The notes: generated by a model not told the origin, from the sequence alone. 64,000 nt of DNA from Streptomyces sp. GESEQ-35 (GCF_017948485.1 NZ_JAFFSX010000019.1:62001-126000); one strand, 5' to 3'. Positions 1 to 8,482 are shown, numbered from the stretch's first letter. A program made the numbers and translations.

Positions 1-2
1 TG

Positions 3-1475
3 TCGCCCGGCTACTCCGTCGGCATGCTCCTCCAGGAGCCGCCGCTCGACGAGTCCAAGACGGTCCTGGAGAACGTGCAGGACGGCGCCGCCGAGATCAT
101 GGGCAAGCTCCACCGCTTCAACGAGGTCGCCGAGCTCATGGCGACCGACTACTCGGACGCGCTCATGGAGGAGATGGGCAAGCTTCAGGACGACCTGGAC
201 CACGCCAACGCGTGGGACCTGGACACGCAGCTGGAGCAGGCCATGGACGCCCTGGGCTGCCCGCCCGGCGACTGGCCCGTCACCAACCTCTCCGGTGGCG
301 AGCGGCGCCGCGTCGCGCTCTGCAAGCTGCTCCTCGAAGCCCCCGACCTGCTGCTCCTCGACGAGCCCACCAACCACCTGGACGCCGAGTCCGTGCAGTG
401 GCTGGAGCAGCACCTCGCGAAGTACGACGGCACCGTCGTCGCCGTCACCCACGACCGGTACTTCCTCGACAACGTCGCGGGCTGGATCCTGGAGCTCGAC
501 CGCGGTCGCGCCATCGGCTATGAGGGCAACTACTCCGTGTACCTGGAGAAGAAGCAGTCCCGCCTCAAGGTCGAGGGCCAGAAGGACGCCAAGCGGGCGA
601 AGCGGCTCAAGGAAGAACTCGACTGGGTGCGGTCCAACGCCAAGGGGCGGCAGGCCAAGTCCAAGGCGCGTCTGTCCCGCTACGAGGAGATGGCCGCCGA
701 GGCGGACAAGATGCGGAAGCTGGACTTCGAGGAGATCCAGATCCCGCCGGGCCCGCGGCTCGGCAGCATCGTCGTCGAGGTCAACAACCTCTCCAAGGGC
801 TTCGGCGACAAGGTCCTCATCGACGACCTCTCCTTCACCCTGCCCCGCAACGGCATCGTCGGGGTCATCGGGCCGAACGGCGCCGGCAAGACCACCCTCT
901 TCAAGATGATCCAGGGCCTGGAGACGCCGGACTCCGGCACGATCAAGGTCGGCGACACCGTCAAGATCTCGTACGTCGACCAGAGCCGCGAGAACATCGA
1001 CCCGAAGAAGTCGCTGTGGGCCGTCGTGAGTGACGAGCTCGACTACATCAATGTGGGGCAGGTGGAGATGCCCTCGCGGGCGTATGTCTCCGCCTTCGGG
1101 TTCAAGGGTCCCGACCAGCAGAAGCCGGCCGGCGTCCTCTCCGGCGGTGAGCGCAACCGCCTGAACCTCGCGCTCACCCTCAAGCAGGGCGGCAACCTGC
1201 TGCTCCTCGACGAGCCGACGAACGACCTCGACGTCGAGACCCTGTCCAGCCTGGAGAACGCGCTGCTGGAGTTCCCGGGTGCGGCCGTGGTCGTCTCCCA
1301 CGACCGGTGGTTCCTGGACCGAGTCGCCACGCACATCCTCGCCTACGAGGGTGAGTCCAAGTGGTTCTGGTTCGAGGGCAACTTCGAGTCGTACGAGAAG
1401 AACAAGGTCGAGCGGCTCGGCCCGGACGCCGCCCGCCCGCACCGTGCCACCTACAAGAAGCTGACCCGGGGCTGA
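3..1475 (+). CDS. ettA: ABC-F ATPase, EttA type (5' end outside window)
   Basis: The reading frame is open to the left edge, so the start is missing. What remains is the end of a first ABC ATPase domain (LSGGERRR signature, LLLLDEPTNHLD Walker B, THDRYFLD switch), a basic helical linker with many Lys/Arg, and a complete second ABC domain (GPNGAGKTT Walker A, LSGGERNR signature, LLLLDEPTNDLD). Two ABC domains in one chain without membrane segments define the ABC-F family. EttA proteins bind the ribosomal E site and gate entry into elongation according to the ATP/ADP ratio. The 'PGYSVGMLLQEP' context and 'YEGNYSVYLE' linker fit EttA better than antibiotic-resistance ABC-F proteins, which I infer from family knowledge. 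The thioesterase gene follows four bases after the stop. Confidence 0.93.
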   Translation, partial: SPGYSVGMLLQEPPLDESKTVLENVQDGAAEIMGKLHRFNEVAELMATDYSDALMEEMGKLQDDLDHANAWDLDTQLEQAMDALGCPPGDWPVTNLSGGERRRVALCKLLLEAPDLLLLDEPTNHLDAESVQWLEQHLAKYDGTVVAVTHDRYFLDNVAGWILELDRGRAIGYEGNYSVYLEKKQSRLKVEGQKDAKRAKRLKEELDWVRSNAKGRQAKSKARLSRYEEMAAEADKMRKLDFEEIQIPPGPRLGSIVVEVNNLSKGFGDKVLIDDLSFTLPRNGIVGVIGPNGAGKTTLFKMIQGLETPDSGTIKVGDTVKISYVDQSRENIDPKKSLWAVVSDELDYINVGQVEMPSRAYVSAFGFKGPDQQKPAGVLSGGERNRLNLALTLKQGGNLLLLDEPTNDLDVETLSSLENALLEFPGAAVVVSHDRWFLDRVATHILAYEGESKWFWFEGNFESYEKNKVERLGPDAARPHRATYKKLTRG

Positions 1476-1479
1476 TCTC

Positions 1480-1893
1480 TTGCGGCACATCTACCGCTGC
1501 CCGCTGCGCTGGGCGGACATGGACGCGTACGGCCACGTCAACAACGTGGTCTTCCTCCGCTACCTGGAGGAGGCCCGTATCGACTTCCTGTTCCGCCCGG
1601 AGAAGGACTTCAAGCAGGGGTCGGTGGTGGCGCGCCACGAGATCGACTACAAGCGGCAGCTCGTCCACCGGCACACGCCCGTGGACATCGAGCTGTGGAT
1701 CACACAGATAAGGGCGGCCTCGTTCACCATCACCTACGAGGTCAAGGATCCGGACCAGGTCTATGTCCGGGCCTCGACGGTGATAGTGCCGTTCGACTTC
1801 GAGGCACAGCGTCCGCGTCGGCTCACGGCGGAGGAACGGGAGTTCCTCGCCGAGTACAGGGATGACGACGAGGAGGAGGCCGTCGCCGCATGA
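1480..1893 (+). CDS. acyl-CoA thioesterase, hotdog fold (YbgC / 4-hydroxybenzoyl-CoA type)
   Basis: A 137-residue single hotdog domain. The N-terminal stretch RWADMDAYGHVNNVVFLRY (residues ~9-27) is the family signature: the Asp in 'DMDAYGHVNN' is the usual catalytic residue and the following helix packs on the CoA thioester. The strand patterns and total length match the 4HBT family. The start is a TTG four bases after the ettA stop; the first residues (RHIYRCPLRWAD) align with where such proteins begin, so translation is probably coupled to ettA. It likely hydrolyses an acyl-CoA in the cytosol, but the substrate cannot be read from sequence. The acidic C-terminal tail (DDDEEE) is unremarkable. 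Confidence 0.85.
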   Translation: MRHIYRCPLRWADMDAYGHVNNVVFLRYLEEARIDFLFRPEKDFKQGSVVARHEIDYKRQLVHRHTPVDIELWITQIRAASFTITYEVKDPDQVYVRASTVIVPFDFEAQRPRRLTAEEREFLAEYRDDDEEEAVAA

Positions 1894-2588
1894 CGGTGCT
1901 CCACCTCGCCGACGAGGGGGAGGCGGCGGATCTCGCGGCCTTCCTCTCCCGGCTGCTCCACTACGACCGTGGAGCAGCGGTGCGCCTTCAGGCGGCCGGG
2001 ACCGCGCTCGCCGTCTTCGGGCGGCCGCCGTCCTTCGAGGTGCTGGCGATCCGTGCGGTGCGGCTCGGTAAGCCGTACGAGAACGGGCTCGACGTCACGC
2101 TGGACGCGACCGTCTCCGCCGGTGAGCTGCTGGAGGCCGTGGACGAGCCGGCGGCCACAGCCGTCGTGCCGGACGCGGTCACCGGCCCGCCGTGGGCCGG
2201 GGTGCTGCCGCCGCGCGGCGGGTGGCGGTCCGTGCCGGGGCTGCCGGCGCCGGACGCCCTGCGGGCGATGGTCAGGGCCGGGGTTGCCGAATTCCGGTCC
2301 CGTACGCAGGAGTTGACGCCCGAGCGGCGTACCCGGGGCGAACTCGACCGGATCGGGCGGGAGATCTGGTCCCGGTCGGTCGGGGACACGCATCTGCCGG
2401 TGCGGGCCGTGCACGCGGCGCAGTCACTGGGCTTTCTTCGCGTACGACAGGACACGTCCACGCCCGACGAGGCCCCCCAGCTCGGGCTGTTCTCGTCGGG
2501 CGCGTGGCTCAGGCTGCGTACGCCGTACGGGTCGATTGCCGTACGCAGGGCGGGACTTGGGGCGTTGGACGTCAGCGTGTCCCGCTAG
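1890..2588 (+). CDS. conserved-looking protein of unknown function
   Basis: A 232-residue soluble protein that I do not recognise. The ATG overlaps the thioesterase stop (ATGA), so it belongs to the same transcript. It begins with an Asp/Glu-rich helix (LADEGEAADLAAFLSRLLHYD), followed by an alternating strand/helix pattern and a C-terminal stretch rich in aromatic and basic residues (GLFSSGAWLRLRTPYGSIAVRR cut here to its outline). No membrane segment, signal peptide, metal-binding Cys/His pattern or nucleotide-binding loop is visible. Codon use is typical of the neighbours. The position in an ettA-thioesterase operon gives no firm clue to function. Confidence 0.8.
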   Translation: MTVLHLADEGEAADLAAFLSRLLHYDRGAAVRLQAAGTALAVFGRPPSFEVLAIRAVRLGKPYENGLDVTLDATVSAGELLEAVDEPAATAVVPDAVTGPPWAGVLPPRGGWRSVPGLPAPDALRAMVRAGVAEFRSRTQELTPERRTRGELDRIGREIWSRSVGDTHLPVRAVHAAQSLGFLRVRQDTSTPDEAPQLGLFSSGAWLRLRTPYGSIAVRRAGLGALDVSVSR

Positions 2589-2603
2589 CCGGCTTGCTGC
2601 CGG

Positions 2604-3017
2604 TCAGCCCGGGGTGTTCAGCATCGAGGCCGCCGCGTACGTCAGGTAGTTCCACAGCGTGCGCTCGTGTTCCTCGGAGAGGCCGAGCTCGTCGACGGCG
2701 TCGCGCATGTGCTTCAGCCAGGCGTCGTGCGCCGCACGGTCGACGGTGAAGGGCGCGTGGCGCATCCGCAGGCGGGGGTGGCCGCGGTTCTCGCTGTACG
2801 TCGTCGGGCCGCCCCAGTACTGGATCAGGAAGAGGGTGAGGCGCTCCTCGGCCGGGCCCAGGTCCTCCTCGGGATACATGGGCCGCAGGATCGGATCCTC
2901 GGCGACTCCCTCGTAGAAACGGTGGACGAGCCGACGGAAGGTCTCCTCCCCGCCGACCTGCTCGTAGAAGGTCTGCTCCTGAAGCGTGCCGCGCCGAATC
3001 TCATTCACATCACCCAT
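2604..3017 (-). CDS. glbO: truncated haemoglobin, group II (trHbO)
   Basis: A 137-residue globin of the 2-on-2 class. Recognisable elements are TFYEQVGGEETF (helices A-B), the 'FLIQYWGGP' CD region, GHPRLRMRHAPF with the proximal haem-binding His in 'MRHAPF', and an 'AWLKHM' G-helix Trp characteristic of group II. The whole pattern follows mycobacterial GlbO closely (family knowledge). Such proteins bind O2 and NO and are linked to redox or lipid metabolism. The frame stays open far upstream, but ATG 3017 is chosen because the homologous part begins there; the upstream extension lies opposite the methyltransferase. The gene diverges from that methyltransferase across a region with four 12-bp tandem repeats. 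Confidence 0.92.
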   Translation of the reverse strand: MGDVNEIRRGTLQEQTFYEQVGGEETFRRLVHRFYEGVAEDPILRPMYPEEDLGPAEERLTLFLIQYWGGPTTYSENRGHPRLRMRHAPFTVDRAAHDAWLKHMRDAVDELGLSEEHERTLWNYLTYAAASMLNTPG

Positions 3018-3058
3018 GGTCTCAGACGGGGCGGACCAGGACTCAAGGCTTAGGACCA

Positions 3059-3108
3059 CCCGTACTGATCCCCGTACTGACCACCCCGCACTGATCCCCG
3101 TACTGACC
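3059..3108. repeat. four-copy 12-bp tandem repeat in a divergent promoter region
   Basis: CCCGTACTGATC, CCCGTACTGACC, CCCGCACTGATC and CCCGTACTGACC lie at 3059, 3071, 3085 and 3097: two adjacent pairs separated by two bases, equivalent to a 26-bp unit repeated twice with one base change. The array is about 41 bases before the globin start and 65 bases before the methyltransferase start, so it sits where a regulator could act on either gene. No regulator can be named from the sequence. Confidence 0.7.
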
Positions 3109-3173
3109 GGTCGATTCCGGTTCGGCCGGTACGGGTGCTCGCGTCCCGGCCCGTACCGCAGGACAGTGGACGT

Positions 3174-4184
3174 ATGGGTACCCACGCTCTCGACAGCGAC
3201 CTCGACGATCTCGCCGCCTCGGCGCGGGCGGCGCTGGTGCGCGAGATCGAGCTGAGCGGGGCCTGGGCCGGGGATCCGGTGTGGCGGGAGGCGTTCGAAG
3301 CGGTGCCGCGCCACCTCTTCGTGCCGTACTACTACGTCGGCGTCATGGGCGGCTACGAACGCCGGTGGGGCGAGAGCCCCGACCCGCGCACGCGCGAACA
3401 CTGGGTGCGCGGTGCCTACGCCGACACCCCGCTGGCCACCCGGATGCGCGACGGCGAGCTGGTCTCGTCCAGCAGCCAGCCCTCGCTCATGGCGATCATG
3501 CTGGTCGAACTGTGCGTGGAGGACGGCAACCGGGTCCTGGAGGTCGGCGCGGGCACCGGTTACAACGCGGCCCTGCTGGCCCACCGGCTCGGCGACGACG
3601 ACCTGGTCACCACCGTTGACCTGGAACCGGAGATCACCGAGTCGGCCCGCCGGCACCTGGCCGCCGCCGGCTACCACCCGGCCGTCGTCACCGGCGACGG
3701 AGCGCGCGGGGTGCCGGAACGCGCCCCCTTCGATCGGATCATCGCGACCTGCACACTGACCTCGGTCCCGCGCGCCTGGCTGGCCCAGTGCCGTCCCGGC
3801 GCCCGCATCCTGACACCGCTGGCCACCGGCCTGATCGCGCTCGAGGTGCAGGACGCCGAGCACGCCGAGGGGCGGTTCCTGCACACACCCGCCTATTTCG
3901 TGCCGCTGCGTGGCTCCGGCAGGCCGGACGCGGAACCCGCGCACCTCGGCGGCGTACCGCGCCGGGCCCGGGAGCACGAGCTGTTCCGCTTCCTGTTGGC
4001 CCTGAGCCGCGGCGGCCTCGAACCGCAGGAGGCGTACGCGCTGTGGCAGCGCGAGGGGCAGCCGCAGCGCGAGCGCTACGGCATCACGATCAGCGGCGAG
4101 CACGAGTGGGCATGGCTGGACGAACCGGAGGGCCCGTATGCGTGGCCCCTCCCGAACGACCGTCCGCAGCTGCTGACCGAGTGA
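3174..4184 (+). CDS. protein-L-isoaspartate O-methyltransferase family SAM methyltransferase
   Basis: A 336-residue protein with a class-I SAM-binding core. SSSQPSLMAIMLVEL (about residues 100-114) and VLEVGAGTGYNAALLA (motif I, ~residue 122) are typical of PIMT; VDLEPEITESAR is motif post-I and GDGARGVPERAPFDRIIAT covers motif II. PIMT repairs isoaspartyl residues, but in actinobacteria this larger subclass also includes enzymes that modify peptides, so the substrate is uncertain. ATG 3174 is chosen because AGGAC precedes it and the upstream residues look random. It diverges from the globin gene. Confidence 0.85.
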   Translation: MGTHALDSDLDDLAASARAALVREIELSGAWAGDPVWREAFEAVPRHLFVPYYYVGVMGGYERRWGESPDPRTREHWVRGAYADTPLATRMRDGELVSSSSQPSLMAIMLVELCVEDGNRVLEVGAGTGYNAALLAHRLGDDDLVTTVDLEPEITESARRHLAAAGYHPAVVTGDGARGVPERAPFDRIIATCTLTSVPRAWLAQCRPGARILTPLATGLIALEVQDAEHAEGRFLHTPAYFVPLRGSGRPDAEPAHLGGVPRRAREHELFRFLLALSRGGLEPQEAYALWQREGQPQRERYGITISGEHEWAWLDEPEGPYAWPLPNDRPQLLTE

Positions 4185-4220
4185 CGGGCAGAAGGCGGAC
4201 TAAGCGGCTCTGGCGAAGTC

Positions 4221-4275
4221 GGCAGCGCCCCGAAGGGGCGCGGGGAACTGCGCGACCAGCCACTACGGGCCCGCA
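4221..4275. repeat. Streptomyces interspersed hairpin repeat, copy A
   Basis: An element containing GCGCCCCGAAGGGGCGC (a 7-bp stem with a 3-base loop), GGGGAACTGCGCGACCAGCC and a GCCCGCAG end. The same words in reverse orientation occur at 45666-45718 and, in variant form, at 38900-39020 and 39492-39576. It lies between the convergent methyltransferase and FHA genes, where the hairpin may also terminate transcription in either direction. Such elements are common in Streptomyces intergenic DNA (genus knowledge). Confidence 0.75.
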
Positions 4276-4314
4276 GGAGATCTACGGCCCATTGCTGCAC
4301 TTCCCGCGGAGTCC

Positions 4315-5637
4315 TTAGCCCCGCCGGATCGTGATCGTCGTCCACGCGCCCACGTGCACCCGGTCCCCGTCCTGTAGTGGCACCGGCACGAAGGGCTGGA
4401 TCGGTTCCTCGGAGCCGTTGACCGTGGTGCCGTTCGTCGAGTTCTGGTCGACGACCGCCCAGGTGCCGTCCGGCTGCTGGACCAGCACCGCGTGCTGGTG
4501 CGAGACGCCCGGGTCCTCCGGCGGCACCGAGAGGTCGATGTCGGGGGTGTCGCCGGTGGAGTGGCGACGGCGGCCGATGGTGACCTGGTTGCCGGCGAGC
4601 GTGCGCTGCTGCTCGGGCGAGTAGGCGGGCAGGTTGAGGCCCGCGGCCTCGGGGCCGGAGCGCTGCATCATCGCCATGAAGTAGTCACGGTCCGGACCGA
4701 TGGTCGCCAGCCAGGTCGCGGGCCCTTGCTGGTACTGCGGGCCGGGCGGGGCCTGGGTCGCGCCGGGCTGCGGATAGCCGTAGCCACCCTGGCCGGGGCC
4801 GCCGGGGGCGGGGGCGGTCGAGGCGGGCGGAGAGATGACCCAGTCGTCATTACCGCCGCCGAAGGGCTGACCGCCCGGCTGGGGCCGGTTCGTCTCCTGC
4901 GGGAACGCGGGCGGGGCGGGCGGACCGGACTGCTGGAACGCCTGCGCGGGATGGCCCGGACCACCGGGACCTCCGGGGCCACCAGGAGTCGGTCCGGGCG
5001 GCGGCGGAACCGGTCGCGACGGATCGCCCCCGTAGCCGGGCTGACCACCGGGGCCGGGCTGGCCACCGTAGCCGGGCTGTCCACCAGGACCAGGCTGACC
5101 ACCGTAGCCGGGCTGACCACCAGGACCGGGCGGACCAGGAGGACCGGAAGGCGCCGAGGGGTCGGTGCCGAACGGCGGGAGCGGCTCGGCGGGCCGGTTC
5201 ATCTGCGACGGACGCGAGCTCTGGTAGTCGTACGACTCTCCGCCCCCGTACGACGGACCGGGCGGCGGCTGCTGCTGGTAGCGCACGGCCGGGCCGGGGG
5301 CCGAGGGGTGCGGGGCGGCCGGGGTGTACGAAGTCGCCGTGTTCGTCAGGAAGTTCCACCGGCACTCCTCGCAGAACGGCGCGCCGCCCTCACGCGGCGT
5401 ACGGCACTGCGGGCAGAGCTCCGGCTCGGGGTCCGGTACGGCGGACAGATGGGGGCGGCTCCCAGGGTGAGCGCCGGGCGGCGGCGGGGCCTGGGCCGGG
5501 CCCGGCTGTGGGTAGCCGTAACCGGCGGCCTGGGGCGGCGGCGGTGGGGGCGGGGGCACGGCACCGGCCATGCGGTGACCGCAGACCTCGCACCAGTCGT
5601 CGGAACCCGACTGGTGTCCGTTCGGGCAGGTCGGCAT
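4315..5637 (-). CDS. FHA-domain protein with N-terminal zinc ribbons and Pro/Gly-rich linker
   Basis: A 440-residue protein, last gene of the leftward pknG operon. The N terminus has two Cys-pair modules (CPNGHQ...CEVC and CPQC...CEEC, residues ~4-20 and ~75-93), each compatible with a zinc ribbon. A long disordered Pro/Gly/Gln-rich linker follows, including a 12-residue repeat. The C-terminal ~95 residues form an FHA domain: GRRRHS, VSHQHAVL and NSTNGTTVNG carry the residues that contact phosphothreonine. FHA proteins dock onto phosphorylated partners; in mycobacteria PknG phosphorylates the FHA protein GarA. I infer that this protein is a phospho-dependent adaptor for the kinase and phosphatase encoded upstream. 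Confidence 0.88.
   Translation of the reverse strand: MPTCPNGHQSGSDDWCEVCGHRMAGAVPPPPPPPPQAAGYGYPQPGPAQAPPPPGAHPGSRPHLSAVPDPEPELCPQCRTPREGGAPFCEECRWNFLTNTATSYTPAAPHPSAPGPAVRYQQQPPPGPSYGGGESYDYQSSRPSQMNRPAEPLPPFGTDPSAPSGPPGPPGPGGQPGYGGQPGPGGQPGYGGQPGPGGQPGYGGDPSRPVPPPPGPTPGGPGGPGGPGHPAQAFQQSGPPAPPAFPQETNRPQPGGQPFGGGNDDWVISPPASTAPAPGGPGQGGYGYPQPGATQAPPGPQYQQGPATWLATIGPDRDYFMAMMQRSGPEAAGLNLPAYSPEQQRTLAGNQVTIGRRRHSTGDTPDIDLSVPPEDPGVSHQHAVLVQQPDGTWAVVDQNSTNGTTVNGSEEPIQPFVPVPLQDGDRVHVGAWTTITIRRG
5031..5133. repeat. 36-bp tandem repeat inside the FHA gene
   Basis: Units begin at 5031, 5067 and 5103 with CGTAGCCGGGCTG, the third shorter. On the coding strand they encode a 12-residue Gly/Pro/Gln/Tyr unit (GYGGQPGPGGQP) repeated almost three times in the disordered linker. 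Such repeats can expand or contract by slippage in multiples of 12 residues without breaking the frame. Confidence 0.85.
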
Positions 5638-5719
5638 GTCGGCGCTTCCCCCTCTCCTTTCCGGCCGCTATGACCGGATTTCTCCAACCCCAAGGGGTCG
5701 GGCTCGCGTTTTGCTTACG

Positions 5720-7066
5720 TCACTTCTTTACACGAACAGTCTTTGTGGACCGGGTCTCGAGGGTCATCTCATCGGCCTCCGCGACCTTCGCCTTCAGTCG
5801 CACAGTACCTGTCGCGGCATCGACAACGTCCACCACCTTCGCAAGGAGTTTCGCCGTATCCGCATTTCCGGAGGCGCTGGCGAGCTGAACGGCGCGGCCC
5901 AGTTTGGCCGTTGCTCCATCCATATCGCCCTCTTTGCGCAGATCGAGACCTTGTTGGATGGCTTGTGCCAGTTCGGCCTGGCCGGTGTAGTGGGCGACTT
6001 GGGGGTTGATCGAGGTCGAGGCGACCATGTCGTCGGTCCACACGGCCCGTACGAGACCCTGCGCGCCGAGGTTCTGGGCGGTGCCGTCGGGCTGCGGAAC
6101 GACCAGGGAGACGCGGGCGGCCAGCATCTCCTGGCCGAGGTTCGCGGCCGGGACCTCGACGCATACGTGGTAGTCACGGGACTCGTCTCCCCAGGAGCCG
6201 GTGGGGTAGTCCCCGGCGCGCGGGCCGGACTCGGTGCGGCGGTCGGTCAACTGCTCGACGGTCGGCGCGACTTGCTTGACGAACTTGACCGTGGTGCCGA
6301 CCGGCGTCCAGAGCCGCAGGGCGACGTCCGCGACCTCCTTGCCCATGGCCGTCTCCATCATCTGCGTGAAGTCGGCGGCGAGACCGGCCGGGTCGGCGAC
6401 GATGTCGGCGCTGCCGAGCAGGGCGGAGGCGATCCCTGTGACTTCCTTCACTTCCCAGTCGGTGCCCACACCGCGGGCGTCACAGGTGAAGCGTCCGGCG
6501 CAGGAGTCGAGCGAGGTCTTCAGGGCCTCGGCCGACTCGTGCTCGTTGCGGCCGTCGGTGAGCAGGATGCCGTGCCGGATCGCGACGTCCGCCGAGGACA
6601 GCAGGCCGTCGGCGAGGCGCAGCCACGTCCCGATGGCCGTACCGCCGCCCGCGCTGAGCTTGCGCAGCGCCTGCTTGGCCTGGTCGCGGGTGGTGGCGTC
6701 GGCGATCGCGAGGCGCCCGTTGCCCGGGTAGACCTCCTTGGCGACGTGCGTGCCGCCGATCACCGCGAAGTGCACGCCGTCGCGCAGGGTGTCGATCGCG
6801 GCGGCCGTGGCGTCCCGGGCGTTGCGCATCTTGGTCGGCGGGTAGTCCATCGAGCCCGAGCAGTCGACCATGATCGCCACCGCCGCGTCCGGGCCCTGTC
6901 CCGGCGCGTAGAGGTGGGGTGCCGCGACCGCGCTTCCGACCGTGCCGCCGCCGGTCGCGGTCACGGTGACGATGGCGTTGACCTCGCGGGCGCCCTCCGG
7001 CAGGTACTCGTTCTGATAGACGTCCACCGAGAACTGCGGCACGTTCGACTTCGAGAAATTGGCCAT
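5720..7066 (-). CDS. VWA-domain protein
   Basis: A 448-residue cytosolic protein (no signal peptide or membrane span). A von Willebrand A domain occupies about residues 60-240: AIMVDCSGSMD is the metal-ion-dependent adhesion site (DxSxS), with further MIDAS-type residues in GGGTAIGTWL and ILLTDGRNEH. The N-terminal strands (NVPQFSVDVYQNEYLPEGAREVNAI, outline only) and the C-terminal region with a short helical repeat (QGLDLRKEGDMDGATAKLGRAV outline) are typical of VWA proteins found beside bacterial Ser/Thr kinases. VWA domains mediate metal-dependent protein contacts. It lies 82 bases before the FHA gene and 90 bases after the phosphatase in the same operon. Confidence 0.88.
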   Translation of the reverse strand: MANFSKSNVPQFSVDVYQNEYLPEGAREVNAIVTVTATGGGTVGSAVAAPHLYAPGQGPDAAVAIMVDCSGSMDYPPTKMRNARDATAAAIDTLRDGVHFAVIGGTHVAKEVYPGNGRLAIADATTRDQAKQALRKLSAGGGTAIGTWLRLADGLLSSADVAIRHGILLTDGRNEHESAEALKTSLDSCAGRFTCDARGVGTDWEVKEVTGIASALLGSADIVADPAGLAADFTQMMETAMGKEVADVALRLWTPVGTTVKFVKQVAPTVEQLTDRRTESGPRAGDYPTGSWGDESRDYHVCVEVPAANLGQEMLAARVSLVVPQPDGTAQNLGAQGLVRAVWTDDMVASTSINPQVAHYTGQAELAQAIQQGLDLRKEGDMDGATAKLGRAVQLASASGNADTAKLLAKVVDVVDAATGTVRLKAKVAEADEMTLETRSTKTVRVKK

Positions 7067-7120
7067 GCCTTCTCTGATCCCCCTCGAAAACCCCGCAGGA
7101 GCGGGGTGATGACTGTGTCC

Positions 7121-7140
7121 GGACCGGTCCCCTCCGGTCC
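7121..7140. other. mid-operon hairpin between PP2C and VWA genes
   Basis: GGACCGG and CCGGTCC form a 7-bp stem with a 6-base loop in the 90-base gap between the phosphatase and VWA genes; a second short hairpin (CCCCGC / GCGGGG) lies at 7091-7106. No clear U run follows on the operon strand, so these may stabilise or process the transcript rather than end it. That role is inferred. Confidence 0.45.
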
Positions 7141-7156
7141 GTTTTGCGCTGCGGCC

Positions 7157-8479
7157 TCAGGCCGATCCTGCCCCCTGCGGCGGGGTCGGGAACGGGACGA
7201 CGGCCACTGTTACGTTGTCGTGGCCCCCGCCGTCGAGTGCGTGACCGACCAGGACCTGGGCGCTGTGCAGGGGGCGCGCGGCGGCGTCGAGGGGGACGAC
7301 CTCGGCCATCTCCTCGGCCGCCTCGGCGTAGTTCCACAGTCCGTCGCTGCACACCACCACTACACCCGCACGGTCCGGCTTGAAGGAAGCGGTGTGCGGC
7401 TCCAGTTCGTAGGCGTCGGCGCCGAGCCAGCCGGTGATGGCGTGTGCGCGCTCGTCGGCGTACGCCTCGGCCTCGCTCATCAGGCCCGCGGCGACCATCT
7501 GCGCGGCCCAGGAGTCGTCCTCGGTGAGCCGGGCCGGGTGCGAACTGCGGTCCACCGGCACCCAGTAGGCGCGGCTGTCGCCGACCCAGCCGACGACCAG
7601 CAGACCGCCGGTCACGACCGCGCCGACCAGAGTGCAGGCGGGGGCGTTCTGGTGCGGGGCGTGCTCGCGGGCCGTCGCCGGTTCCCCGGCCAGCGCGTTG
7701 ACCGCGCGCGAGGCGGCGACGATCGCCTCGTGCATCGCCTGCTGCGGGTGCGTGCCCCGCGGCAGGGCGGCGAGCAGCGACTCGCTCGCGGCCCGGGACG
7801 CGGCGAGTGAGGCGTCGTCCGGGCGGGTCGCGGAGGAGACACCGTCGCAGACGATCGCCACGGTCGCGGGCGCGCCGTCGGGCAGCGCGGTGCTGCCGAG
7901 GGCGAACGCGTCCTCGTTGCGGTGGTGGCGCAGACCGCGGTCGCTGACGGCGGCGACCGGGCCGGTGTCCAGCTCCATGTGGTCGCGTTCGCGGGGCTGG
8001 GCGTGTCCGCAGTTCTCGCAGTAGCCGTCGCCGTCCACCCGCCCCGAACGGCAGGCCACGCACAGGGTGGTGCCCTCCGGCGGGGTCGCCAGGTCGGCGA
8101 TGCGCGGGTCGGGCGCCTGGAGCGGGTACTCGTCGGGCTCCGGCGGACGGTCGAAGCGGACACCGGAGGCGGGGGACACGGGGGAGCCCACCGGTGCCTG
8201 CTGCGGCAGGACGTGGCCGCCCGAGTCCGTCCCCTGGAGGTCGGTCGGCAGGTGCGTGGCGGCGGGGCGGCCGGGGGCGGTGGGCCAGTCCACGCCGGCG
8301 ACACCGGCCGGTGGGGTCGGTGCCGAGCCGTTCATGACGATCGTCGGCTCGTCGTCCGGCCGTGCGGGGACGGCGGACAGGTCGTATCCGCACGCACCGC
8401 AGAAGCGGTCACCCGACTCGAGCGGTTCCTCGCAGCTCGGGCACCGGGACAGGGCGGTCTGCTGGGGCATCTGCGACAT
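7157..8479 (-). CDS. PP2C-family Ser/Thr phosphatase with zinc-ribbon N terminus
   Basis: A 440-residue protein. Two Cys-pair modules precede the catalytic domain (CPSC...CGAC near residues 13-31; CVAC...CENC near 140-158). The PP2C domain follows: SDRGLRHHRNEDAF (metal-binding Asp of motif 1), VAIVCDGVSS (motif 2), GWVGDSRAYW, and ...CSDGLWNY plus HDNVTVAVV at the end, which supply the remaining metal ligands. It should dephosphorylate Ser/Thr residues on targets of the adjacent kinase. ATG 8479 is preferred over the in-frame TTG one codon upstream; either way it starts within three bases of the pknG stop, indicating translational coupling. Confidence 0.92.
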   Translation of the reverse strand: MSQMPQQTALSRCPSCEEPLESGDRFCGACGYDLSAVPARPDDEPTIVMNGSAPTPPAGVAGVDWPTAPGRPAATHLPTDLQGTDSGGHVLPQQAPVGSPVSPASGVRFDRPPEPDEYPLQAPDPRIADLATPPEGTTLCVACRSGRVDGDGYCENCGHAQPRERDHMELDTGPVAAVSDRGLRHHRNEDAFALGSTALPDGAPATVAIVCDGVSSATRPDDASLAASRAASESLLAALPRGTHPQQAMHEAIVAASRAVNALAGEPATAREHAPHQNAPACTLVGAVVTGGLLVVGWVGDSRAYWVPVDRSSHPARLTEDDSWAAQMVAAGLMSEAEAYADERAHAITGWLGADAYELEPHTASFKPDRAGVVVVCSDGLWNYAEAAEEMAEVVPLDAAARPLHSAQVLVGHALDGGGHDNVTVAVVPFPTPPQGAGSA

Positions 8480-8482
8480 CAA

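Noticed and set aside
3059..3108. CRISPR-like array
   Set aside because: Units are 12 bp with no unique spacers and only four copies.
5031..5133. Repeat as a mobile or regulatory element
   Set aside because: It is in frame and encodes a regular Gly/Pro repeat of the FHA protein linker.
5636..7810. A 724-codon rightward frame opposite the VWA and PP2C genes
   Set aside because: Antisense shadow: no recognisable motif, Val/Gly/Arg-rich composition, and the opposite strand carries clear domains.
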